This document shows positions 12,377 through 22,330 of a DNA stretch of 64,000 nucleotides, piece by piece. Below the pieces are notes generated by a model. That model was not told the origin of the DNA. It was given only the letters and a program-made list of their open reading frames with translations, and ran no database searches. This stretch comes from Mangifera indica (taxonomy: Eukaryota; Streptophyta; Magnoliopsida; Sapindales; Anacardiaceae). The stretch's first letter is position 1. Each line of letters begins with the position of its first letter. The translations under genes and the position numbers were made by a program. The stretch is taken from contig NC_058137.1 of assembly GCF_011075055.1 (NCBI RefSeq), positions 6,743,463 through 6,807,462 of the forward strand, given 5' to 3'.

Positions 12377-13347
12377 GAAGCAGGGAGTGGCTGTAATTGT
12401 GAACTATCCTGAATTTCAATTCAAGTGATTTCGAAAAGTCTGAACTTTTCCTCTGGCCATGGAGAATAATCGCAACCCAGTCAGAAGGGACGATCCGTTT
12501 CTTTCACAGTATCAGCCATCCGAACTCAGAATTGCGTCTGAATTTCTGGCTGGATGGAAATCTTACCTCTGCAGAGATCTCTGCCACCATTGTAACGAAA
12601 TCCTCGCCGTTCGTATACGTTCTCTGCACCCAGGTATTTGACTTCCTGTTTGTTTCATGAGGAAATTTAGTTGTTTACTGGACACCAAGTTGCCTTCTTG
12701 GCAGCATACTTCTGTTTATTTGGAAATAATGTTATAGTTTTTTTTACTTAGGGTTTTGGAATTTTTGTTACAAATTTTCTTGATTTTAGATCGCTTAAAT
12801 TTGGAGGAGAATGAAGCTTGTTCAAGTCTGAATAATATGAACATTGATGATAGTTGCGACACAAATTCTCTTGGAAGTAGGAAAGACGCTGCAGAAATTA
12901 GTTCAATGTCTAATAGGAAAGATGGAACCAACGGTTGTTCTGAACATAATCCAGTAGCTCTAACAACTGGTAGATTAACCTCTTATTCACCACGTACACG
13001 TATATCTTGGGCTGATATGGCTGAACAAGATGAGCTTGATGAAGAAGAAGAACATGGATCAGATGAGCTGATGGTTGGTACAAATGTTTCGTCTGGGGAG
13101 TTGAGGAGTTCAGTGGATCATGAAAAGCCCCAGTTGTCTTGGGAACAGAGAGAAGACATTCGATTTATGAATGTGAAGAGGCAGAAAAATTTCTGTTGTT
13201 TGGAGAAGATTAAAGGAAGAACATATAATGCTTTGGGAGGACTTGAGCTCCATACAGATGTCTTTAGTTCTGCTGAACAGAAGAGGATCGTTGATTATGT
13301 CTATGTACTTCAGGAACTGGAGAAAAAGAACGAACTGAAAGGTTAGT

Positions 13348-14358
13348 TGTAACACCCCAGGTCCAATAACCTGGCCCACTGTTAAGATATTGTCCACTTT
13401 GGACACACAGTCCATCATGGGTTTGCTTCTGGGCTTTGCAACCCAAAACGCGTCTTAACAGTTAAGGAGCTCACAGGCTATTTAACCAATTCAATTCTCC
13501 CACCACTAACCAATGTGGGATCCATAGACAGAGCACACACAGACCCAACATCTCTCCTGTGCTTTGTCGATGTGGGATTCGCCTAGGGGTATCACATACA
13601 CCCCCCCTTACGGGACTCAGCGTCCTCGCTGAGGTTTGCCCCACCATCGTTCAAGAGGACACACGGAGTTGCTCTGATACCATTTGTAACACCCCAGGTC
13701 CAATAGCCCGGTCTACTGTTAAGATATTGTCCACTTTGGACACACAGTCCATCATGAGTTTTGCTTCTGGGCTTTGCAACCCAAAACGCGTCTTAACAGT
13801 TAAGGAGCTCACAGGGTATTTAACCAATTCAATTCTCCCACCACTAACCAATGTGGGATCCATGGGATCCATAGACAGACCCAACATCTCTCCCGTGTTT
13901 TGTCGATATGGGATTCACCTAAGGGTATCACATACACTCCCCCTTACGGGACTCAGCGTCCTCGCTGAGATTTGCCCCACCATCGTTCAAGAGGATACGC
14001 GAAGTTGCTCTGATACCATTTGTAACACCCCAGGTCCAATAACCCGACCCACTGTTAAGATATTGTCCACTTTAGACACACAGTCTATCATGGGTTTGCT
14101 TCTGGGCTTTGCAACCCAAAACGCGTCTTAACAGTTAAGGAGCTCACAGGCTATTTAACCAATTCAATTCTCCCACCACTAACCAATGTGGGAGCCATAG
14201 ACAGAGCACACACAGACCCAGCATCTCTCTCGTGCTTTGTCGATGTGGGATTCGCCTAGGGGTATCACATACACCCCCCCTTACGGGACTCAGCGTCCTC
14301 GCTGAGGTTTGCCCCACCATCGTTCAAGAAGACACGCGGAGTTGCTCTGATACCAAAA
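13348..14358 (-). repeat. three tandem TRIM units (253-bp LTR + about 84-bp internal)
   Basis: Units start at 13348, 13685 and 14021 (periods 337 and 336). In each, an LTR-like part (13348-13600, 13685-13936, 14021-14273) starts TGTAACACCCC and ends CACATACA. It is followed by an 84-bp internal part that begins with a C-run (inverse of a polypurine tract) and ends GCTCTGATACCA, the inverse of a tRNA-iMet primer-binding site. The element is therefore in minus orientation. The tiny internal part, with no coding capacity, defines a terminal-repeat retrotransposon in miniature. Unit 2 has a short GGATCCAT duplication and lacks the AGCACACAC word of the others. Confidence 0.8.
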
Positions 14359-14914
14359 TGTAATACCCCTAATAATTTTTTTTTTTTTTATACCCTTAGC
14401 AACAATCTATATTATTATTATTTTAAAGAGAATAATATAATAGCCATAAAATTCAATACTTGTAAGAAACCATTATAATATTTATTAGAAATCAATGAGT
14501 GTCTCAAAGTCTCCCAAAAGAAATTCATAAATTATAAATAAGCTGATAAATTTTCGAATGGATAAATTCTATTAAATATCATAATAACAAACCAAAATAG
14601 CTGTAAAAATAAGTGTAGCTAAAAGCGCATTTCAACGTGTTGATCTGCTCGCCTCCCCGCCTGCCCCATTGTTTTTCCTACCTGCAACACCCCAAAATAA
14701 ATATATATGAGCTATAAAACTCAATAGGCCTTTAGAATAAATTCGACATCTCTTATGATTATTCTCGATGGAACTTTACCATCACATGCGTCATTGACGC
14801 ACTCGGCTGGACACCCATCTCAGGCGTCTCTTACGCCAACGTATTAGGGCATCCATCTCAGATACCTCTTATTTCATACTTCTCAATTTCGAACATCCAT
14901 CACAGATGTTTACA

Positions 14915-14992
<78 letters not shown>

Positions 14993-15117
14993 TGGGATAA
15001 TATAATCATACTAATTGAATCAATAGCGTCACTCGTAATTAGAAATCAGTGGATGAGACGTCCTGATCTGGTTAGTGTTTGAACCGTTTGATGAGACGTC
15101 ACGGTTTCAGTTAATGA

Positions 15118-15180
<63 letters not shown>

Positions 15181-15759
15181 TTAACTAGTTTGGTGGTAAT
15201 TATGTAAACATCTGTGATGGATGTTCGAAATTGAGAAGTATGAAATAAGAGGTATCTGAGATGGATGCCCTAATACGTTGGCGTAAGAGACGCCTGAGAT
15301 GGGTGTCCAGCCGAGTGCGTCAATGACGCATGTGATGGTAAAGTTCCATCGAGAATAATCATAAGAGATGTCGAATTTATTCTAAAGGCCTATTGAGTTT
15401 TATAGCTCATATATATTTATTTTGGGGTGTTGCAGGTAGGAAAAACAATGGGGCAGGCGGGGAGGCGAGCAGATCAACACGTTGAAATGCGCTTTTAGCT
15501 ACACTTATTTTTACAGCTATTTTGGTTTGTTATTATGATATTTAATAGAATTTATCCATTCGAAAATTTATCAGCTTATTTATAATTTATGAATTTCTTT
15601 TGGGAGACTTTGAGACACTCATTGATTTCTAATAAATATTATAATGGTTTCTCACAAGTATTGAATTTTATGGCTATTATATTATTCTCTTTAAAATAAT
15701 AATAATATAGATTGTTGCCAAGGGTATAAAAAAAAAAAAAAATTATTAGGGGTATTACA
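14359..15759. repeat. 1.4 kb near-perfect inverted repeat (fold-back)
   Basis: Arm 14359-14920 and arm 15197-15759 are inverse copies with only a few differences by eye. Each begins TGTAATACCCCTAATAATTT and ends CATAATTA toward the centre. The loop holds two TA microsatellites (14919-14989, 15122-15176) around about 130 bp of single-copy sequence with a repeated GATGAGACGTC word. The arms contain LTR-like words such as TGCAACACCCCAAAATAA, so each arm may come from part of a gypsy-type LTR. No ORF. Confidence 0.85.
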
Positions 15760-16494
15760 TTAGTTCTGTTTACTTGTTTGCTTTGAGTCTTCCTTTCTAT
15801 TTAGATACTGTCAAATGTACGTTCACTTTGATTCTTGAGATGTAATTGTTTAATTGTTTGTGTATTAGGTATCTGTTGAAAATTGTTTTGGTTTGTGCTA
15901 AATTTTTTTTTATCTCATGCTTATATAATGTCACTATAGTCACATTGCTCTATTCTTTGCATGCACCCTTGTGGTTGGTATGAGAACCCAATGATTGTTT
16001 CAATAACTTTAGATAGTAAATATTAAGTAAGAATAGTCCTTTCTGTACTCCTGTTACAGCAAAGTGGAAGATTCAACTTATTGCCTCAGTTATACTGCTT
16101 AGGTTTCATTCAGTTGGCATCAAAATTCCATATATAAGCCTTTCATTTTTTGGGTGAGATTGTGTAATAAATTTTATTTTATTGTATATTGAAAGTCATA
16201 CCTAAACATTGAATCATTTGGTAGATTGAATATGAAGGTACTCCTTCCATTTGTTTATTGGAAAATTTTACCTTTTATGTAGCATTTATTTATTAAAGCA
16301 TTGGCAAACATCCAACAGTGATGGGAAAAAATTAATATCTATCTTGGATATTTGCAGAGCGAGCATACTCAGCACCAAAATAGTGGATGAGGGGCAAAGG
16401 GCGTAAAACTATTCAATTTGGTTGCTGTTATAATTACGCGAAAGTAAGTTTTCTTTTAATTGTTGAATGAAGATTATCAATATATCTGACTGAT

Positions 16495-16690
16495 CCCAAG
16501 GGTTAAGCTTAGTGGTTAAAGACTTTGACTAGAACTAATAGGTTAAGTATTTGAATTTTCTTTAGGTAACCTACTTGGGATATTACATCTTACAAGTTTC
16601 CTTGCTACCAAGGTCATAGGCTAGAATTGGTGCCCATTTAGAACTCTGTGAACATGTAGAGGAAGGTCATAAGAATTTGAGGTATTAAAG
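16495..16690 (+). mobile_element. SINE-like element in ALKBH9-like intron 3
   Basis: An A-box-like stretch (AAGCTTAGTGGTTAAAG, 16505-16521) is followed about 35 bp later by a decayed B-box-like GGTTAAGTATTTGAATTTTC (16541-16560). Then comes GGTAACCTACTTGGGATATT, a body typical of tRNA-derived plant SINEs. No convincing tail or target duplication was seen. Decayed copy. Confidence 0.45.
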
Positions 16691-17840
16691 ATGGGAGAAA
16701 AGGCAAACCATTAGTCTCACTATATCTTTGTATATCCAAACTCCATGTGCAAAATGGTTGAAAAGTTCATGATTTTTATATCATTGTTGCAGGATAAAAA
16801 TGGTAATCCACCAGGAATTCTCCAATATGACATTGTGGATCCTTTACCTCACCTACTTAAGGTGATCATTAGAAGGCTGGTCGGGTGGCATATACTTCCT
16901 CCAACATGTGTGCCGGATAGCTGTATTATCAACATTTATGAAGAAGGGGATTGCATACCACCTCACATTGATAACTATGATTTTGTTCGACCATTTTGTA
17001 CAGTTTCACTTCTTAGTGAGTGTAACATTGTTTTTGGATCAAATCTAAAGGTTGTCGGTGCTGGTGAGTTCAGTGGTTCAATTGCAATTCCCTTGCCTGT
17101 GGGGTAAGAACAAAATCCTTTCTTGCATGCATGTGCTTTTTCTTTTTGGCACTTCTAATTAATTAGATTAAATTTAACGGTTAGTATTGATTCCTTTCAG
17201 ATCTGTTCTTGTCCTAAACAGAAATGCAGCTGATGTGGCCAAGCATTGTGTGCCTGCAGTACCCACAAAGAGGTAAAAAATCTGCTTCATTGGTTAAGTT
17301 TATTCTTGCATTTCCATGGGGTTGATTGTCCAAAATCATCATACTTGAACTAGTTTTTTTCCTAAAAGTTGCTTACATTCATAGTTTTTGAGATTTTTAT
17401 TTCAATTAATTTAGAAAGTTTTTTGCTTTAAATATCACCTTAACTACACAATTCTCAATTTTCAACCAGATGTAACAGTCGACTAATTAAGAAGTTGAAA
17501 ATGTTCTTTGAAAATGGAGCAATTTCCAGGGATTGAAGCTAAATGATATGATATTGTTCGTCTCAGGATATCAATTACATTCAGAAGAATGGATGAATCA
17601 AAACGACCGATTGGATATGCACCAGAACCTGATTTGCAGGGAATTGAACCACTGTCTTATGGCATTGAGAAAACTTCAAATTTGAATCCACCTATATCAG
17701 ACGGATATATGAAAAGCCAACCGAGAAGAGAGGTTAATGAGGAAAGAAGGGAACGAACAAAGAGAAATCATGTCCATTCAGAACCTCAATACTTCAGTCA
17801 ATACGGACGACAGCCTGCAAATAAACCGGAGCGAGCCTGA

Positions 17841-19010
17841 GCTTGTGGAGTTGATGCATTCTTATTTTCATGAAAGTATGTGTCGCTTAGTCTCTGTAGA
17901 GCCGAATGTCGGTTGCTGATGCTGTCAAGTGCTGAGTTAGGTGCATAAAATGTCCTGAAAGGCTATGAATGATCCGAGGACATGCTTTACACGCTGGGTA
18001 TTGTTAGCAAATTGCATTGCATTGTGTTAATGTTTGTCAAATAGCATAATGTTTTTAAAATCAAATCAAACATCAACTTAGTCTAACCACCGATTGGACT
18101 AGTTAACCAATAGTTTAGTTAATTAATTATTTAAAAATAATATTTAAAATAATTTTATATAATTTATAATTAAATACAAAATTTAAAATATTTTGATATT
18201 AAAATAAACTTAATTTATTGTTATACATATTCAAAACTAATAGATGAGATATCAGGTTTAATTAATAATTAATTAAAAATTATTTTTTATATTGACCTAA
18301 TCAACCTTATTTTTTTATCCAATGTAATCGAATAGTTTAATCCGATTCACAGCAGTTTAATTTCAAAATTAATTTTTTAGTGAATCGAAACTGTTTTTGT
18401 TAATAAGTTTTAGTTCAATTAGTTAGATCAATCGATCCAATCCAGTTTTCTAAACAATGTTTGGACGGGTATTGATCAATATTAATCGACAAAAGTAAAA
18501 ATGTTGGTCAAATAGTGGTCAACATGAGTCACCCACTAATTAACACCGGTTAAAAGGTTGTGGTTTTTTTTTTTTTTGGTCGCAAAATAAGTTATATTTC
18601 AATTATTTAATGATTTATTTTGAAATTTAAATAATTGTTTAAAAGTCAAGAGTTTTATCCATTTACAAGGTTGTGTTTATTGATAATGAAATGTTGTGAC
18701 TATTCAAACCAGTACAATTAATTATTCAAGGGCCTTTTCTTAGTCAATGCAATTATTTTTTGTGTCTAATAACAACAAATCCAAAGGTATCTTTTTTATT
18801 TTTTATATAAATTATTACACTTTACTTTTAAAACACATTGCTCCTTTTACAATTTTTCTAAGAAATCTTCAATGTTTACATATTAAAAACGTCTAAAACT
18901 TTATTGTATTTTAAATATACAAATAATATATTACTATATGAGTTAATAATTTTAAATAAAAGATAAAGTAACACTTAATTATATAACAACAATTCATCTA
19001 TATATCCGAA
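17841..19010. other. AT-rich intergenic region
   Basis: This holds the probable 3' UTR of the ALKBH9-like gene at its left end, then very AT-rich sequence without recognisable coding. The words around 18900-19000 (TAAAAGATAAAGTAACACTTAATTATATA) look like half of a decayed family A MITE. Confidence 0.35.
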
Positions 19011-19013
19011 GAG

Positions 19014-19179
19014 TAATACTATGTGTACCCACTTTAGGTACACAAATATATATACTCATATGTATTATCATATGATTGGTTATTGTTTTATTCTTAATTC
19101 AAAATCATCTAATCACATGATGACATATATAAATATGTACACATTTGTATACCCAAAGTGGGTATACATAGTTTTATTA
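19014..19179. mobile_element. family A palindromic MITE
   Basis: Left end TAATACTATGTGTACCCAC and right end GTGGGTATACATAGTTTTAT are inverse copies, and the interior (ATGATTGGTTATTGTTTTAT) matches the unit at 10360 in inverted sense. Same length as that copy. Confidence 0.75.
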
Positions 19180-19235
19180 ATATCGAAATTATATACCAAA
19201 AGTGTGTGTATATATATATAAAATATTGCTAAAAA

Positions 19236-19401
19236 ATAATAAAATTATGTATACATATTTTTAGTATATAATTTAGATATACAGATAATATATCATTATG
19301 TGTGTAAATGATTTTGAACAAAAGATAAAATAACATTCAATCATATGATAATATATCATTTGTATATTTAAATTGTGTATAAAAAATATATATAAATAAA
19401 A
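19236..19401. mobile_element. diverged family A MITE
   Basis: The layout is that of the 19014 copy: ATAAAATTATGTATACAT at the left, TTGAACAAAAGATAAAATAA inside, and ATAAATAAAATTAC at the right. It has more substitutions and lies only about 60 bp from the previous copy. Confidence 0.5.
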
Positions 19402-19521
19402 TTACTTATTAAAATAAGCCATTATAAGGACCCAAAACCTGTCCAATATGTTCTATACAATGACAAAGATTCTGAGTATGCACTTTGGAAAGTTGGAATA
19501 CAATCTACATAGCTTAATAGA

Positions 19522-20332
19522 GGCCAAAGGACTATTTCCCACTCAAGGATTGCTGTTTTCCCAGGTATTCTCCCTTTAACTTTGAAAATCTCAAATACCC
19601 ACATATAAACAGTTAAATTTAACGGTAGTAAGGGTAAAATCATTATTTTATCTATAATATTAAAAATAAACTAAAATATAATCTCATTTTCCTCCCCTAA
19701 ATTTTGAAAACTAAAAGTTTTACTTAACCGAAGTTTTAAAAAATGACAATTTCCCCTTAGGGTTTGGTTTCTAGATCTCCGACGCTAAATCTGACAACAT
19801 TGTCGGTCGTCTATCCCTCTCAAAGCTTCCCTCCTTCCGGTAGTCTCTCTCCACCCATTTGGATATTCATTCGACATCGATCTTCTTTTGAAAGACGATG
19901 AGCTTCGTCATGTAAGACGATCTTCTTTCCAGAAGAAGACGTCTGGGAAGACGAAGAGCTTCGTCTTCCCCGACAAAGCTCTTCGTCTCCCGTTGTCTTT
20001 CAAACCTTATTCGATGTCAATCGGGTGTCCAAATGGGTGGAGAGAGACCATCGGAGGGAGAGAAAGCTTTAAGAGGGATAAACGACTAGCAACAACATCA
20101 AAGATCTGAAAACTAAACCCTAAGGGAACTGTCATTTTTTAAAACTTAAGTTGAGAGAAAACTTTTAGTTTTTAAAGTTTAAAGGGAGGGGGGGGGGGGA
20201 ATAGATAAAATTTTAAAGGGTTAGAATTCCGTTAAATATAACTACTTATGAGTAGGTATTTGAGATTTTCAAAATTAAAAGGGGGATACTTGGAAAAACA
20301 ACAATCCTTGGGTGGGAAATAGTCCTTTGGCC
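19522..20332. mobile_element. long-palindrome Mutator-like element, copy 1
   Basis: 811 bp beginning GGCCAAAGGACTATTTCCCA and ending with its inverse GGGAAATAGTCCTTTGGCC. The flanks are CTTAATAGA (19513-19521) and CTTAATAAA (20333-20341), a 9-bp duplication with one change. Inverse similarity runs inward through AAATACCCAC/GTAGGTATTTG, the CCCTAAATTTTGAAAACTAAAAG arms and TCCACCCATTTGGA. The centre is made of GACGAAG/CTTCGTC words (about 19890-19990). No transposase. Long inverted ends and the 9-bp duplication suggest a non-autonomous Mutator-type element. Confidence 0.8.
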
Positions 20333-20374
20333 CTTAATAAATAAATAACTTGTAAATGAAATAACACTTAAAAG

Positions 20375-20531
20375 CAATATTATACATACTCATTTTGAAT
20401 ATATAAATAGATATATATTTATGTGTATTATCACATGACTAGATGTTATCTTATCTTTAATTCAAAATCACTTAATCACATGATGATATACATAAGTCTA
20501 TATTCAAAATAAGTACATATAATTTTATTAA
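20375..20531. mobile_element. family A MITE, diverged
   Basis: CAATATTATACATACTCATT at the left and AAGTACATATAATTTTATT at the right, with the conserved core (TTTAATTCAAAATCACTTAA, TCACATGATGA). Decayed ends. Confidence 0.55.
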
Positions 20532-22030
20532 ACATTTAATTAACTCTTAACAATTATGTTCATTTATTAAAAAAATAATGTTTATATGTATATATAATTG
20601 ATCAAGAAGCTTACTGGGAAATTTTTTTATTTTATAAATTATGTGAAAAGGAATGAAAAAATATTAAAAATAAATAAATGAATGAGATCTTAAAATCTAA
20701 TGGTAAAGAATCTAACAAATTTACATGATATTAGTTGCAATTTTTTTTTTTTTTAAATTTCTGACCAGGGTTTTTCCGTTCTTGCCAAACAATGGCCGGT
20801 GACAAAAAGCTTAATTTTTTTTCTATTGCCCGGAGGTGAATTACCTTGCATGACCTCCATGTGTCTGGTGCGTCAGGGGCCCATTTTGCCAGTAAAGTAT
20901 AAAGATGTCCTTGCCCAATCATTCAATTTTAGATATGGGTTCACACACAAACCCTAGATCTAAATATGCAAGAGTTCTCAAGGATCAAATTATTAAGTTC
21001 GAATTCACAAAGTCTCCTTAATTTTTTTTATTTTTTAAAAAGTGCCATTTATACACTTATTTATAATAAACATTAGGGAAATTTGATAGAGTTAACATCT
21101 AGAGGTCATTCGGTTTGTTAGAATAAAAGATTATCTTAATAATCTATCTTTTATAATTATTATTATCTTATTTGATTTGTCAGTAATAAAAAATTATGAT
21201 AATCTTTTATTATCATTAGTGATGTAACTATTAATATAAGAAATAATATGATAATTATCTTCACCTTATATATTAAAAAATTATCTAAATAATCTTAATT
21301 TTATTATAATTATATTTTTATAAGTTTTTTAAGATAAAAATACTTTTATTTTTAATTAATATAATAACAGAAAGAATATTTTAAAATAATTATATTCAAA
21401 GGTATTTAAAAATAATAATATCTTAATATTTTTTTTATTACTTTTAATCAAATATAATAATTTTTTTACTTACTAATTTTTATTAAATTTTATCAAACAT
21501 AATAATATGTTATATCCAGTGATTTTCTAAGTAATTTATCTTCAACATAATTTTTTATTTTTAGTAATAAAAAATTACTTAAATCAAACACATCTTTAAA
21601 AAATATTTGCATCATTTACAAGTAATGTGGGGTACTATTGACGAAAAAAGTATTTTCATTTTTTTTTAATTTTCTATTAACCCATATGCAATTTGTATAT
21701 ATAACTCAAATCTATCATTAAATATTTATGCTTCCCACCGTGGACTTGAAGTAATTTATTAGGCGGTTGGGCGGTGGGAAAAAAGTCCGTAAATACCCCA
21801 CCCCTTCTCTTTTTGTGCTGTGAGGCAAGGATTGCTTTGCTTAGCGGTTGAAAAAGTTTTCCCCTCAGTACTATATTTCGTTTATTTACATTTCAATCCA
21901 TTTTTGGTTTCTTTTGTTGCAAGGAAAATCTTAATTTTGGATTCATTTTTCAATAATTTAATTCAAATAATTTGAAAAGTGCAACTTCGAATATTTTTAC
22001 CTGGCCATGGTTCCATGAAGCACTCAGGCT
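20532..22030. other. AT-rich region with a MITE-like palindrome
   Basis: No gene. Between about 21100 and 21600 a unit opens with GGTCATTCGGTTTGTTAG and closes near TAAATCAAACACATC, with mirrored TAATAATTTTTTA words between, similar to units at 35435 and 54205. An open frame at 20731-20922 (-) has no family resemblance. Confidence 0.35.
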
Positions 22031-22330
22031 TCACCACTCCACCCATTAAATTATTGGGATGCCCGAACCCACCTCTACGTATAAACAGACTTGTATACCA
22101 CTTGCAACAAGCATCTCTATACTAATATGTGAGACTAGTGTGAGCTCTTGTTGTATTCTTTCGACTATGTCACTTGCAACAAAATAAGGTGTAGCACCAA
22201 AGTCAATTAAAATATACAAAAGACAATAATGAAAGATTAATGACCCATCATTATTGTGAGTCTAACCTTATCTTGAGTTTGAGTGGCTGCAAATACACTA
22301 GTCTATCATCTTCCAACTATCTAATTTGTA
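22030..22330 (-). pseudogene. possible retroelement protease (retropepsin) remnant
   Basis: On the minus strand about 60 codons read in one frame include ILIDFGATPYFVASD, which resembles the active-site block of gypsy-type retropepsin (LIDSGATHSFV). Ser in the catalytic triad is Phe, and stops follow at once. The neighbouring blocks are not recognisable, so this is a weak call. Confidence 0.35.

Larger units (their letters stand above)
13348..15759 (-). mobile_element. composite LTR-type insertion: TRIM array plus 1.4 kb fold-back unit
   Basis: This 2412-bp block lies in intron 2 of the ALKBH9-like gene and is bounded by the direct repeat TTAGT (13343-13347 and 15760-15764), the 5-bp duplication expected of LTR-element integration. 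Its outer ends are TGTAACACCCC and GGGGTATTACA. Read on the minus strand it is a 1.4 kb palindromic unit ending ...TTACA, then TTT and the primer site TGGTATCAGAGC, followed by three tandem units of internal region plus LTR. No protein is encoded. It begins only six bases after the 5' splice site, whose GTTAGT lies mostly within the duplicated target. Confidence 0.75.
12459..17840 (+). pseudogene. ALKBH9/10-type m6A RNA demethylase gene with in-frame stop
   Basis: Six exons by GT-AG: 12459-12633, 12790-13341, 16358-16443, 16793-17103, 17201-17272, 17567-17840 (490 codons). Family members are 2-oxoglutarate/Fe(II) dioxygenases that remove N6-methyl from adenosine in mRNA. Recognisable parts are the N-terminal PSELRIASEFL block, an acidic linker with SWADMAEQDELDEEEE, then the AlkB fold: WMRGKGRKTIQFGCCYNYA, iron ligands in PPHIDNYDF (about H329, D331), the third ligand in AKHCVPAVPTKR and the 2OG-binding Arg in ISITFRR. 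The third exon reads APK-stop-WMRG: TAG at 16381-16383 replaces the Lys codon usual there. The mRNA would stop after 250 codons, before the catalytic core. Using that AG as an acceptor, or skipping the exon, breaks the frame. Everything downstream is otherwise intact, so the lesion is recent or an assembly error. Confidence 0.8.

Noticed and set aside
13559..14131. 190-codon open frame (+)
   Set aside because: Runs through tandem TRIM units against their orientation; its internal protein repeat simply reflects the DNA repeat.
14919..14989. Long TA tract considered as a CRISPR- or satellite-like array
   Set aside because: Plain dinucleotide repeat at the tip of a fold-back; no spacers. No CRISPR, operon or phage-type structure exists in this eukaryotic window.
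16384..16443. Alternative acceptor at the TAG (16381-16383) that would remove the stop from the ALKBH9-like exon 3
   Set aside because: The shift relative to the normal acceptor is 26 bases, so the downstream frame would be lost.
20731..20922. 63-codon open frame (-)
   Set aside because: No family match; it ends in a poly-Lys run from a T tract.
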